This document shows, piece after piece, positions 16,859 to 25,315 of a stretch of 44,728 nt of DNA (its first letter is position 1; each line of letters begins with the position of its first letter). The notes beneath the pieces are model-generated. The model worked only from the letters and a program-made list of their open reading frames with translations. It did not search any database and had not been told where the DNA came from. The translations under genes and the position numbers were made by a program. Source of the stretch: Ottowia thiooxydans DSM 14619 (GTDB lineage: Bacteria > Pseudomonadota > Gammaproteobacteria > Burkholderiales > Burkholderiaceae_C); NCBI RefSeq assembly GCF_000422885.1, contig NZ_AUGX01000040.1:1-44728 (forward strand). Reading direction: 5' to 3'.

Positions 16859-17692
16859 ATGGGTAAACGAAATCGACAATCCAATGCCGAATGGTTGATG
16901 GCGATGCTGGCGCATTTGCCCTGGTGGGCTTGCCTGCTGGTGGGTTTGGTGGGCTACATGGTGTGCGCGTCCGTCGCCCAAAGCCCAAGTCCTGCAATAC
17001 AAGCCGGGAACGTGGCGCAAAGCATCATGACTGCGTGGATCAAGGGCTTGGCCTCCGCCGGGCAGTACATCTTTCCCATCATCGGTATCGCCGCAGGGTT
17101 TGTTTCATTCTTTCGCAAGCGACAAGGCAGGGCATTGGTCGGACAAGTCAAGGCCGCCCCTTCAAAGAACACCCTCAACGGCTTGAGTTGGCAGCAGTTC
17201 GAGCGCTTGGTGGCACAAGCATTTCGCCAGAGGGGCTACACCGTCACCCACATCGCCAGCGCCGGTCCCGATGGCGGCGTGGACATTGAACTGACGAAGG
17301 ACAAGGAACGATTCCTCGTTCAGTGCAAACAGTGGCGCGCGACCAAGGTGGGCGTATCCGTGGTGCGTGAACTCTTCGGCGTCATGGCTGCGCGAGGTGC
17401 CGCCGGCGCGTTCGTGGTGACCTCGGGCAACTTCACCGATGAAGCAGCCGCTTTCGCCAAGGGGCGGAACATCACGCTGATCGATGGCGCGGCCTTGCTG
17501 AAAGAACTGGAAGACAAAGCCGCCGCGCCGCAAACCAGCATCCAAGCCAACGCAGACAGCAGCACGCCGATCTGCCCCAACTGCGACAGCCCCATGGTCA
17601 AACGCACCGCAAAACGAGGGGCAAACACGGGCTCGGCGTTTTTTGGATGCTCGCGGTATCCGGCTTGCCATGGGACCCGCCCCATCGCGTGA
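16859..17692 (+). CDS. Membrane-anchored Mrr-like endonuclease with C-terminal topoisomerase zinc finger
   Basis: This 277-residue protein starts at ATG 16859 (MGKRNRQSNAEW). Two hydrophobic segments (about 20-40 and 66-85) place the rest in the cytoplasm. The Mrr_cat domain follows: LNGLSWQQFERLVAQAF, GPDGGVDI (Asp142) and FLVQCKQWR (Gln155-Cys-Lys157), the D...QxK signature of Mrr-type enzymes. The tail has a zinc finger of the topoisomerase IA type (CPNC, then FFGCSRYPACHGT). Mrr relatives cut modified DNA, but membrane-bound versions with this finger are widespread and uncharacterised. It lies 238 bases after the MmcB-like gene, probably as its own unit. Confidence 0.8.
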   Translation: MGKRNRQSNAEWLMAMLAHLPWWACLLVGLVGYMVCASVAQSPSPAIQAGNVAQSIMTAWIKGLASAGQYIFPIIGIAAGFVSFFRKRQGRALVGQVKAAPSKNTLNGLSWQQFERLVAQAFRQRGYTVTHIASAGPDGGVDIELTKDKERFLVQCKQWRATKVGVSVVRELFGVMAARGAAGAFVVTSGNFTDEAAAFAKGRNITLIDGAALLKELEDKAAAPQTSIQANADSSTPICPNCDSPMVKRTAKRGANTGSAFFGCSRYPACHGTRPIA

Positions 17693-17729
17693 AGTCCGCA
17701 GGCGATTCATCACAACACGAGGCCCACGC

Positions 17730-18887
17730 ATGCGCAAATCCATGGTGAAAATTTTTATGGGTTCCGTCGTGGGGGTGGTGGCGATCAGCGCATGGGCTTT
17801 TCAGATTGGTCCGCTTGGCACAGCACAAGAATCCCGGCTCACCCGGGAGCCGGACTCGTCGCTGGCGAAGGCGGCCGACAAGGTCGGGGTGCTCATCAAG
17901 GGCAAGGTGCATGAGGAGATCACACACATCGGGGCCGGATGCCAGATCGACCGCGATCGACTGGAGACAGACAAGTTTTGCTCGACATCTGAAGGCATGG
18001 CCGCATCGCCGTTCGTGATCTACGGCGTGCGCTGGAACGATTTGCCGCCCTTTGCCTTGTCCCCGGGCGAAGGCAACTGCCAACTGCTTGGCCAGGCCTA
18101 TGTCTGCAAGCCACAAACCGTGCGCTTCAGCACCCAGCCGCTGTGCTGGTACTGCCTGTTCAAGGATGCCGAGAGAACCGCCCAAACCAAACGCATCGTG
18201 GGTGGGTGTGAGCGGTCGGCACCCGACACTGCGCGGGGCAACCTCATGACCCGTTCGCACTTTGGTGACCTGCAGTTTCTACACGGCATGGCCAGTCAAG
18301 ATGGCATGCACCCGGTCTTGACCCGGGCGCAAATCCTCGACTGGATCAAGTTCGCCTGGAAGGTTTCGTCGCGCGAGATAAGTCCATCAGCGCGGCTGCG
18401 AGACGTGTCACTTCAAACCTTCAAGGACCACTTCGGCTGCACCGAATGGACTGTGGCCGACCTGTACCTGCTGGGCCGCCAGGACGCTTCATCTGGCCTC
18501 ATCAGCCAAATTCGACAGATCGCCTTCGGCTCGGTGCTTCACACCGTGCAAGACTCGTTTGCGGCCGCACACGTCAACCGCGAGCCCGGCCCCAGCAGTC
18601 AAACCTGCGAGGGGACCCGTTTCATCAAACCGCGACCCATCGTTGAATTCCACACCTATGGCGCGCAGGACGGCACATTGCATGACCACGGCGATGAACG
18701 CGAAGCCATGATCGCAGGAGAAGGGCCCAACGACTGGCCCTCAGCCATTCTGGCTACCAGGCAGTTGTTTGAGCTGAACCAAGACGGCGCGAAATGGGCT
18801 GATGCCCGGACCTACGTGGAATGCTTGTTTGAGTTGAGTGAAAACAGAAAACCAGCATCGCCGGGGGACGCGTTTCGGCGGCGATAG
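17730..18887 (+). CDS. Secreted protein with a His-rich phospholipase C/P1-nuclease-like core
   Basis: The 385-residue protein starts at ATG 17730 with a clear signal peptide: basic MRKSMVK, then a hydrophobic core and a likely AWA cleavage site near residue 23. Histidines in KVHEEITHIGAG (His61, His66) and in VLHTVQDSFAAAHVNRE form the HxxxD/H pattern of zinc-dependent phospholipase C and S1/P1 nuclease folds. Several Cys (CTE, CWYC, CEGT) suggest disulfides in the periplasm or outside. The enzyme class is inferred from spacing alone. The short gap to the upstream nuclease gene (37 bases) could allow co-transcription. Confidence 0.55.
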   Translation: MRKSMVKIFMGSVVGVVAISAWAFQIGPLGTAQESRLTREPDSSLAKAADKVGVLIKGKVHEEITHIGAGCQIDRDRLETDKFCSTSEGMAASPFVIYGVRWNDLPPFALSPGEGNCQLLGQAYVCKPQTVRFSTQPLCWYCLFKDAERTAQTKRIVGGCERSAPDTARGNLMTRSHFGDLQFLHGMASQDGMHPVLTRAQILDWIKFAWKVSSREISPSARLRDVSLQTFKDHFGCTEWTVADLYLLGRQDASSGLISQIRQIAFGSVLHTVQDSFAAAHVNREPGPSSQTCEGTRFIKPRPIVEFHTYGAQDGTLHDHGDEREAMIAGEGPNDWPSAILATRQLFELNQDGAKWADARTYVECLFELSENRKPASPGDAFRRR

Positions 18888-19025
18888 GTCGATCGAGGTG
18901 AGGGGCAACAGGCAACCGGGCTGCCTGCACACGACGTAGACACCGACGGCAGTCGTGGAACACGGTGCATGGAGGTTGACCAGAACCAACGCTGCACCAA
19001 CAACACCGGCGGACACACCTCACAC

Positions 19026-19736
19026 TCAGCTGTTGGGCTGCTTGTGAACAGGCAAACAGTCTGAGAAAGCGCTGTGAAGCTGCGTCACCCTGCCCATAAG
19101 CTCCTGGCTGCCCGTCAAGGTCGCGAGCAAGCGGTAGGCGAGATGCATCAGTCCCGCGGAGAACCTGAGGACGGTTTCGGCCAGCTCCGCCGGGAAACCC
19201 GTTCGAACGCGTGCGAGCGGATGGATGCCCACGTGGACAAAGGAATTCAGTGCGTGTCGGGAGAACTGGTTGAACTGGGCCAGCGGGGCGAACAGGCCAG
19301 GTGGCGCGATTTTCTCAATCTCTGCCAACATGCCCAGGTTACCCGGGAGGTTCTTTGCTCCCTTCTCGGCCGCAAGGCTCAGCGGCATGGCGAGCTTTTC
19401 GACTTGTGCAGGATTCGCAGCAAAAAGCAACCACGCCGCCCGCAGCAGTCCCTCGTACTGCATGCGCAAGACCGCGGCAGCCGAATTCATTGCGCCGACC
19501 TGAGCTGCGGCTCTGACCGCCAGCGCATGCTCCAAGGCAACCAGCACCGCAGCGGCGGAGAGCTCATACCGTGGATCGCTGGTGGGCAGCGCCAACTCTT
19601 GCGCCGGGAATTCGGCAAGCAACGCATGTTCGAACTCGGTCATTCGCTGCAGGAGCTGGGACAGAAGAGGGGCAGACATCTGGAGGATGGTATCGGTGTC
19701 GCGCAACCCTTGGTGAGCGCCAACACCTGTGTCCAT
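19026..19736 (-). CDS. Conserved hypothetical helical protein (possibly DUF6988 type)
   Basis: This protein of up to 236 residues is almost entirely alpha-helical, with segments such as VLRMQYEGLLRAAWLLFAA and FSAGLMHLAYRLLATLTG. I believe it resembles a family of uncharacterised proteins listed as DUF6988, but this cannot be confirmed here. The start is uncertain: Met1 at 19736 or Met20 at 19679 (MSAPLLSQLLQ); neither has a strong ribosome-binding site. It lies head to head with a broken AAA ATPase. Confidence 0.65.
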   Translation of the reverse strand: MDTGVGAHQGLRDTDTILQMSAPLLSQLLQRMTEFEHALLAEFPAQELALPTSDPRYELSAAAVLVALEHALAVRAAAQVGAMNSAAAVLRMQYEGLLRAAWLLFAANPAQVEKLAMPLSLAAEKGAKNLPGNLGMLAEIEKIAPPGLFAPLAQFNQFSRHALNSFVHVGIHPLARVRTGFPAELAETVLRFSAGLMHLAYRLLATLTGSQELMGRVTQLHSAFSDCLPVHKQPNS

Positions 19737-19764
19737 GCAGACTTATTCAGAACCTGTCGTCTTG

Positions 19765-20117
19765 GGAACCACCTGGCTCAGTCACACATCCTCCTGCAAG
19801 GCGAGCCGGGCAATGGCAAAACCGTCCTGGCCGAGGCCCTGGCAGGCGAGCTGTGCATCGCCTTCCTGGAAGTCACCTACGGGCCGGTTGCCTCCAAATG
19901 GGTTGGCGAGCTTGCGGCCCTGCTCACCCGCATCTTCGCCCTGGCCCGCGCTAGTGCCCCGTGTGTGCTGTTCATCGACGAGATCGACTCGTTCCTCAAA
20001 GCGCGTGACGCCCAAGGCAGCTACGCGGAAATGCCGGTGGTCACCAACGTCATGCTCACCGAGATGGTGGCACTTCGCCGCACGGGTGAATGCAGTCATT
20101 CACGTTCGACGGGCTGA
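19765..20117 (+). pseudogene. Truncated AAA+ ATPase fragment
   Basis: One + strand frame carries a Walker A (LLQGEPGNGKTVLAEALAG) and Walker B (CVLFIDEIDSFL) with the intervening pore-loop region (YGPVASKWVGEL). That is about 100 residues of an AAA+ module. There is no start with its N-terminal domain, and the frame leaves homology after MVALRR and stops at 20117. Sensor and arginine-finger segments are missing. It is the same broad class as the IetA ATPase at 2910-3896 but not a copy of it. It is probably the relic of an ATPase-protease or similar pair. Confidence 0.75.
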
Positions 20118-20270
20118 ACAACTGCTTCGGTCATGACCAGCCAATCGACGAACGACTCGTCAGTGGTGTATGGCACGAGCCCGCCCAAAACCCCTGCGAT
20201 ACTTGATCTGGTGTGGTTGATTTCCCTATCCGTTGGATTCGCCTGACCCCCTTTTATGCGACAGCCCTGC

Positions 20271-21893
20271 ATGCCCACCACTCTCACGCCGTCCGCAAAG
20301 TTGCTGCAACTGCTCCCCGAGGCGGTCGTGCAAACCGATGCGCTGTGGGAGATCACTTACCTGAATCCGGCGTGGACCACGCTCACCGGCCATTCGGTGG
20401 AGGCAGCGCTCGGCAGGTCTTTGCTTGAATTTGTGCACCCCGGCGACGTGGGCACCATGCGCTCGGGCATGCCGGTGTTCCGGTTGCGATTTGCCGACGC
20501 GGACTACCGCTGGGTGCGTCTGAATCTCCACCCGGAGATGGATGCGGCGGAGCGGGTGATCAGCCGCCAGGGTGTCCTGATCGAGATCACCGAGGTCACC
20601 GAGCAGGTGCTGGTGGAGATTCGCCAGCGCTTTTTGCGCTTGCTGGAAACCATTGATGGTGTGGTTTGGGAAGCTGAAATCGGCGTGGGCAATACTTTCC
20701 TCAGCCCGCAGGTCGAACGGTTGTTCGGTTACTCCGTGGACGAGTGGCGGTCTGACCCGGGCTTTTGGCGGGCGCATGTGCATCCCGATGATCTGGCGCA
20801 GGCCGTGCTTATCGATGATGCCGCCTACCACGCCACGCACAGCTATCCCTACGAGATGAGTTATCGGCTGATTGCAAAATCCGGCAAGGTCGTGTGGGTG
20901 CGCGATCTGTGCCGCGCAGTGGTCGAGCCAGGGCGGCCGAACCGCATGATCGGCCTGATGATCGACGTCACCCAGCAGAAGAACACCGAACTCGAGTTGT
21001 TGCGCTCCGAAAACCGCTATTCGCTGGCGACCCGCGGATCCAATGACGGCATCTGGTACTGGGACCTGCGAACGGACGCCCTGCATGTGTCCGCGCGCTT
21101 TCACCAGATCGTCGGGCTGGGTAGCGGCGATCATGTGCACGACGGTGGCTGGAGCTTTCTGGAGCAGCTCATCGATCCCGAAGATCGCGTGCGCGTGCAG
21201 ACGGCCTACCGCAGGCACCTGTCGGGGAGCAGCCCGAACTTTTCGGTGGATTTCCGCGCGTTCCACGCCGCTGGACGGCTGGTGTGGGTCAATTGGCGCG
21301 GACTCGCCGAGTTTGAAGACGGCGTTGCGGTGCGCATGGCGGGCTCGTTGAGCGATCTGGCTGACCGTGGCAGTTCCTACGATGCGCTGACCAGCTTGCC
21401 CGGCCGGCCGTTGTTCCGGGATCGCCTCGCGAATCTCATGGCGCTGCACCAGAACGAGGCAGCGAATGGTGATGGCGTGCCAACACGCGATGGAGCCACA
21501 ATGTTTGCCGTGCTGCTGCTGGATCTCAACGGATTCAAAGCCGTCAATGACAACTACGGGCATCATGTGGGCGACCGGCTGTTGCAGCAGGTGGCGCGGC
21601 GGCTCGAATCCTGCGTGCGGGCGGTTGATCTGGTCGCCCGCATGAGTGGCGACGAGTTCAATGTGCTGTTGGAGTCCATTGATCCCGCTGAAGCCAGCAA
21701 CCGCGCCCAACAGATCGCCGCCGCCCTCGCAGCGCCTTATGTGGTCGGCGAACACACCGTGATCAGTGGCGCGAGTATTGGAATGGTCAGCAGTGCATCC
21801 AGGCTGGCGACGGTGGACGACTACTTGCGCGCCGCAGACGCCGCCATGTACCAGGCCAAAAGCGAGTCATTGGGCGTGTGCGTGTTTCAATAA
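20271..21893 (+). CDS. Diguanylate cyclase with three PAS domains
   Basis: The 540-residue protein (from ATG 20271; ATG 20256 is possible) has PAS-like domains at about 10-105, 120-245 (with HPDD and the PAC segment RMIGLMIDVTQQK) and 250-370, then a GGDEF domain. The active-site motif is S-G-D-E-F (about 464-468 counted from 20256) rather than GGDEF; Ser in the first position is tolerated in active enzymes. RAVD lies exactly five residues upstream, the RxxD inhibitory c-di-GMP site. The enzyme would make c-di-GMP in response to a PAS-sensed signal in the cytoplasm; no membrane segment is present. There is no EAL domain. Confidence 0.85.
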   Translation: MPTTLTPSAKLLQLLPEAVVQTDALWEITYLNPAWTTLTGHSVEAALGRSLLEFVHPGDVGTMRSGMPVFRLRFADADYRWVRLNLHPEMDAAERVISRQGVLIEITEVTEQVLVEIRQRFLRLLETIDGVVWEAEIGVGNTFLSPQVERLFGYSVDEWRSDPGFWRAHVHPDDLAQAVLIDDAAYHATHSYPYEMSYRLIAKSGKVVWVRDLCRAVVEPGRPNRMIGLMIDVTQQKNTELELLRSENRYSLATRGSNDGIWYWDLRTDALHVSARFHQIVGLGSGDHVHDGGWSFLEQLIDPEDRVRVQTAYRRHLSGSSPNFSVDFRAFHAAGRLVWVNWRGLAEFEDGVAVRMAGSLSDLADRGSSYDALTSLPGRPLFRDRLANLMALHQNEAANGDGVPTRDGATMFAVLLLDLNGFKAVNDNYGHHVGDRLLQQVARRLESCVRAVDLVARMSGDEFNVLLESIDPAEASNRAQQIAAALAAPYVVGEHTVISGASIGMVSSASRLATVDDYLRAADAAMYQAKSESLGVCVFQ

Positions 21894-22375
21894 AAGGTGT
21901 CCGAGACGATTTCCTGCGCGGCTGTCGCATGGCTCGTTTCCCTCCTCCCCTTGTGGTCCGGACAGGACATGAACCTGCCCCAGTTCTATACCAAATAGGG
22001 GGGGCGTGCGAACGTTTTCTTGGACTGGTTTATCCCGTAGGTCCAAGACTCTCTCGATATTCGATGGGGCTGAGATAGCCGAGGGAGATCTTGATCCACT
22101 TCTCGTTGTACCAGCTTACGTAGGAATCAACCACCTTGGGCATACGTTCCTGAATCAAGCTTTTTGGCAGTGATGGTCAACGCCTCTCGACCGGTGCGAA
22201 TTCGTCGGACACCTCAGATCCTCAAACCTGAGGTCAACCTACCTGTCGCTCCTGAAGGTCAGTTCATGGTGCCTAGAGCGACCCAACCGCGCCTATCTGA
22301 CGACCGGCAGCAACCTCTGCAGAGGAGGCATCCCAGGTCAGCCTAGCCAATGCGGACAGGCTGTCTGGGTGCGGA
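21894..22375. other. Degenerate stretch around an IS3-family remnant
   Basis: Apart from the transposase tail at 22030-22185 I see no gene. The palindrome CCTCAGATCCTCAAACCTGAGG at about 22209-22230 is a possible hairpin. A run of seven or eight G near 22000 may mark the end of the remnant. Confidence 0.4.
22030..22185 (-). pseudogene. IS3-family transposase (OrfB) C-terminal remnant
   Basis: The minus strand reads VVDSYVSWYNEKWIKISLG, then YLSPIEYRESLG and a stop at 22030. This is the end of an rve-type IS3 OrfB, where the final YLSPIEYR is highly typical. The catalytic DDE region is absent and the frame is lost upstream of about 22185, so only a scar remains. Confidence 0.75.
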
Positions 22376-22849
22376 CTACACGCGACGCAGTCGTTCAGCA
22401 AGCGCATCGGCCATTGGAGCCGTCAGGCCAGTCTTGCCGTCCACCAGAAACAAGAATGGATTGAACGGCCGAAAGAGCCAAGAACGGTCGTCAACCGCCA
22501 GCCACGGCGCCAGTACACGTCCGTTATCTCGCAACCACGCGTTGCATTCAGCCTCACGCTCATAGCCGAACAATACGTCAGGCACATCCTCAAGGCGACT
22601 GAATCGCGGGGTCACACCGATCACCCTAGGCTGGATGTCGGAAGAAAAGCGATCGCGCAGCACCTCAATCGGATACTGGTGGCGCCAGGTGCTCGTCACC
22701 ACGACGTCATATGCCGACACTTGACGCAACACCGCCTCCAGCAATGGCAGGCAAGAAAAGTGTCTGGACTCGTGACAAAACTCGGGATGCAACACCCCGT
22801 CGAAATCCAAAAAAAGTGTGCGCACAGGATCAGTATAGGTCGGACACAA
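22376..22849 (-). CDS. HAD-like hydrolase-fold protein
   Basis: The 157-residue protein begins with the HAD motif I, TLFLDFDGVLHP (Asp nucleophile and Asp+2), followed by motif II in VVVTSTWRHQY. A C-terminal acidic motif may be LAVDDRSWLF. This matches small HAD proteins related to the HAD domain found in RNA-repair fusions (PF18143). No cap domain is present. Substrate is unknown. The ATG at 22849 leaves ten residues before motif I. It is single on its strand, beside the IS3 scar. Confidence 0.8.
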   Translation of the reverse strand: MCPTYTDPVRTLFLDFDGVLHPEFCHESRHFSCLPLLEAVLRQVSAYDVVVTSTWRHQYPIEVLRDRFSSDIQPRVIGVTPRFSRLEDVPDVLFGYEREAECNAWLRDNGRVLAPWLAVDDRSWLFRPFNPFLFLVDGKTGLTAPMADALAERLRRV

Positions 22850-23207
22850 GCCAGCCTGACCTCTCGCTTGTGCACAAACAGCAGTGGGTCACGAATGGTC
22901 TTTCGTAGGTTGGCTCCCGGGCTGGAGATCTTGCGCGTAGCGCCCAAACAGCCGTTCAACGACATGAGTTTGATGTCAGGATGACGATGGCCAAGACGGC
23001 GCGACCGCGAACGAAGCTCGCAGATGGGCGAACGTGCCTTTGATCGTCGCGAGCTACGTTCCACCGAAAAAGCCGGCAAATAAGCGAAGACCAACCGGTG
23101 ACGTCGGGGAGATGACCCCGCGACGTCATATGCCGGCACTTAAAGCGACGACACCAACCGAAGTAAACAAACGGCTAGATCACTCATCGGCCACGCCTGC
23201 AAAACTG
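22850..23207. other. Intergenic stretch with a fragment of an MmcB-like gene
   Basis: No intact gene. At 22919-22960 the + strand encodes GLEILRVAPKQPF, which matches GLEIVRVAPKQPF in the MmcB-like gene (16495-16533), with about 32 of 39 bases the same. Flanking sequence does not continue the match. At about 23120 a 21-base match (one mismatch) to the HAD gene near 22703 occurs (CGACGTCATATGCC then ACTT). Confidence 0.5.
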
Positions 23208-23546
23208 TCACTCCGCCGATTCATGCGCTTGCTGACAGCGGTCATCCATTGGCAGGACTGGCTCGCGAGGCCGAGGAGGCTCATCCGGCCTCCCCCAGAT
23301 TTGCCACAGCGCATTAATCGAGTACCAGTAGTCCATTTGAGTATCCCACGCCAGCCCTTCAGTGCGCTGATGTTTCCAAAAGCTCACCACCGTGCTCCCC
23401 CCTACCTGATCAGGATGGCGCGCGCCTTTGGTCTCGGCAAACTTCGCGAATACCAGCATGCGCACACGCTTACGCCGCCGCTCGGGCTTGTTCTGCTTCG
23501 ATACCCAATGATGCGTATCCATCTCGACACGTTGACACAAACTCAT
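23208..23546 (-). CDS. Small hypothetical protein coupled to the recombinase gene
   Basis: The 112-residue protein is basic at the N-terminus (KQNKPERRRKRVRMLVF) and Trp-rich in the middle (VVSFWKHQRTEGLAWDTQ, DYWYSINALWQIWG). Its ATG overlaps the recombinase stop by four bases (ATGA), which argues that it is real and co-translated. I do not recognise it. It may be an accessory factor of the recombinase or a cargo gene. Confidence 0.55.
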   Translation of the reverse strand: MSLCQRVEMDTHHWVSKQNKPERRRKRVRMLVFAKFAETKGARHPDQVGGSTVVSFWKHQRTEGLAWDTQMDYWYSINALWQIWGRPDEPPRPREPVLPMDDRCQQAHESAE

Positions 23547-24487
23547 GCCCGCCCCCCGACATATTCAGCGACCACGTCGATACGGCCATGACCAAGCTCG
23601 CGCGCGATCGTCAACCGAGCGGCAAGATCGACGGCGCGATCTTGAATCCGACCACCTGCGCAAGGCGCGAGATGGCCCGTCAAGGCAAAGTAGCGCTCGC
23701 ATGCGTAGGCCGCCCTCAAATCGTGAAGGCCACCACCGGTAGCCTTGTTAACCAAATCACGGGTTTTCCGCAAAGGACCTCTTACCCAGTTCTCCCACGA
23801 CAGTTCTGGAGGGATCATAGAATAGTCACTTCCTTGTGAGATTGCGGCACGCTCCAACACCTCCATTTGTTTTTCAGAAATGATCGGCACGTCGCGTGGA
23901 CGCCCACCCTTCGTACCCTCAACAATCCTCACGCTACGATATGAGTTCGCCTCTCGCATTGCCTTCTTTGCATCGATCAAACTTCCCTCTTTGGAGCGCA
24001 GGCCAAAAAGCATGCCGAACTCGATCACAGCCAATGCCCGAGGCCCCATTTTTTCAAGTACATCAATGCACGCCTGACTGTACCCATCCCAATTAAGGGC
24101 GCCGGGGGGATTTCGACGCACCGCTGACCGCCTCTGAATACCACAGTCTTTCACAGGAGCAACCGACTGCCAACGACCTCCCGTAGCAAAAGACATAACT
24201 GAATTAACAGCGGAAACAAGATTTTGAGCATAAGACGGCGTCATCTCTTCCGCATCCACCAATACCGCCTTCTCACACCCGTATTGCCACACAACATCCC
24301 AGCTCACATCCTCCATTTTCTTAACATCAAATTGAGCCGCCCATCTACAAAATAAATTCCAACGTATCCGATAGTCACCAACGCTCGCAAAAGCCAAAAT
24401 GTGACGATCAGCGTAACCCTGAAGCGCTATCCCTGCGGCATATTTAATGCACCGCGAACCAAGACCGAAATTTCTTGACATATCCAT
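23543..24487 (-). CDS. Tyrosine recombinase (integrase domain-containing protein)
   Basis: The 314-residue protein has an N-terminal SAM-like core-binding region (about 1-115) and a catalytic domain. The first catalytic Arg is in LFGLRSKEGSLI, the HxxR box is LHDLRAAYACERY, the second His is in RELGHGRIDVV, and the nucleophilic Tyr is in VAEYVGGRA at the C-terminus. The gene is visibly more AT-rich than the nadB region, a sign of transfer. Two inverted repeats lie just upstream of its ATG. It overlaps a small downstream gene by four bases. It could have mobilised part of this island; no partner attachment site can be identified in the window. Confidence 0.85.
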   Translation of the reverse strand: MDMSRNFGLGSRCIKYAAGIALQGYADRHILAFASVGDYRIRWNLFCRWAAQFDVKKMEDVSWDVVWQYGCEKAVLVDAEEMTPSYAQNLVSAVNSVMSFATGGRWQSVAPVKDCGIQRRSAVRRNPPGALNWDGYSQACIDVLEKMGPRALAVIEFGMLFGLRSKEGSLIDAKKAMREANSYRSVRIVEGTKGGRPRDVPIISEKQMEVLERAAISQGSDYSMIPPELSWENWVRGPLRKTRDLVNKATGGGLHDLRAAYACERYFALTGHLAPCAGGRIQDRAVDLAARLTIARELGHGRIDVVAEYVGGRA

Positions 24488-24560
24488 CCTTATAAAAGCA
24501 TTGTCAAGATCACTCGCAAGTAATCTTGAGAATGCGCACTATTCGAGTGCGCAAGCATAG
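24488..24560. promoter_or_regulatory. Two inverted repeats upstream of the recombinase gene
   Basis: TCAAGAT (24504-24510) and ATCTTGA (24523-24529) form a 7-bp inverted repeat. It is followed by TGCGCACT (24533-24540) and AGTGCGCA (24546-24553), an 8-bp hairpin with loop ATTCG. A TATAAA-like sequence lies at about 24491. These may be recombinase operators or core sites of an attachment locus. Confidence 0.4.
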
Positions 24561-25165
24561 AAATTGCCGCTAACGAACAAAGTCACACTCAGCAGGCTGC
24601 GTGCAAATCCAATCAACGGCAAAGCGTCTAAATCCTCCCGGCCCACAAAATCGGTAAATGTTGCGCACGAGTCAAGTACTCGGCAACCTATGGGGAGGTA
24701 TCGATTGAGGGCGCGCTGAGACGCGACCAATCGGGGGGTGTGCACTCGCAAGTTGCTCCCTCGTGGTGGAGGGCATTCCTGTAGCCTTTGGCCAAATGCC
24801 ATTGGCGACCAGTCCTAAGGAGCGGGAAGCAGTGCTGTGAACGCCGGCCGCATGGGCCGAGTCGTACTGTCGTCGTAATTTTTCGTCGGGTCGAAAACTT
24901 ACGGAACCCGCATGGCTGTTGGCTTTGCGGAGTTTTTATAGACCTGTCTCTTTGCAAGGGGCTGCAACGAACGGGCTAGTTGGAGTCTCTTCGATCACCT
25001 GCTGGAGCACATGATCCTGCCGCCGACCTCATGGCCAGAGGTACCTCACGGTACGCCAGCGGGCAGCTCTACAGCGGGCGGAAGAAGACACTTGATTGCT
25101 GACTGCAATGCAGCAGCCGAGACGAACGCCCGACAAAGCGTACGCCAGATGCACAGGCACTGAAA

Positions 25166-25315
25166 GAACCTGTGGAACAGGACCAGATTGACTCTGCCTG
25201 CTCATATGCACTCGGCACTCTATGTAGAGTGAGAGTGAGAGAACCTACAGGGCAGGACCAACTTGACTGGTGCCTACTCATTTTCAAAACTCACTCTTTG
25301 TGAAGAGCGAGTAGG
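25166..25315 (+). repeat. Two-copy 75-bp tandem repeat with conserved hairpins
   Basis: Unit 1 starts at 25166 (GAACCTGTGGAACAGGACCA) and unit 2 at 25241 (GAACCTACAGGGCAGGACCA). Both continue with TTGACT, then GCCT-ACTC/GCTC-AT, then a hairpin-forming stretch. In unit 1 the hairpin is ACTCTATGTAGAGT within CACTC...GAGTG; in unit 2 CTCACTCTT...AAGAGCGAG. The base changes keep pairing, so the shared feature is structure rather than sequence. Confidence 0.6.

Noticed and set aside
20226-21755. A 509-codon open frame opposite the diguanylate cyclase
   Set aside because: It is antisense to a protein with clear PAS and GGDEF domains, is rich in His, Gln and Arg, and shows no domain.
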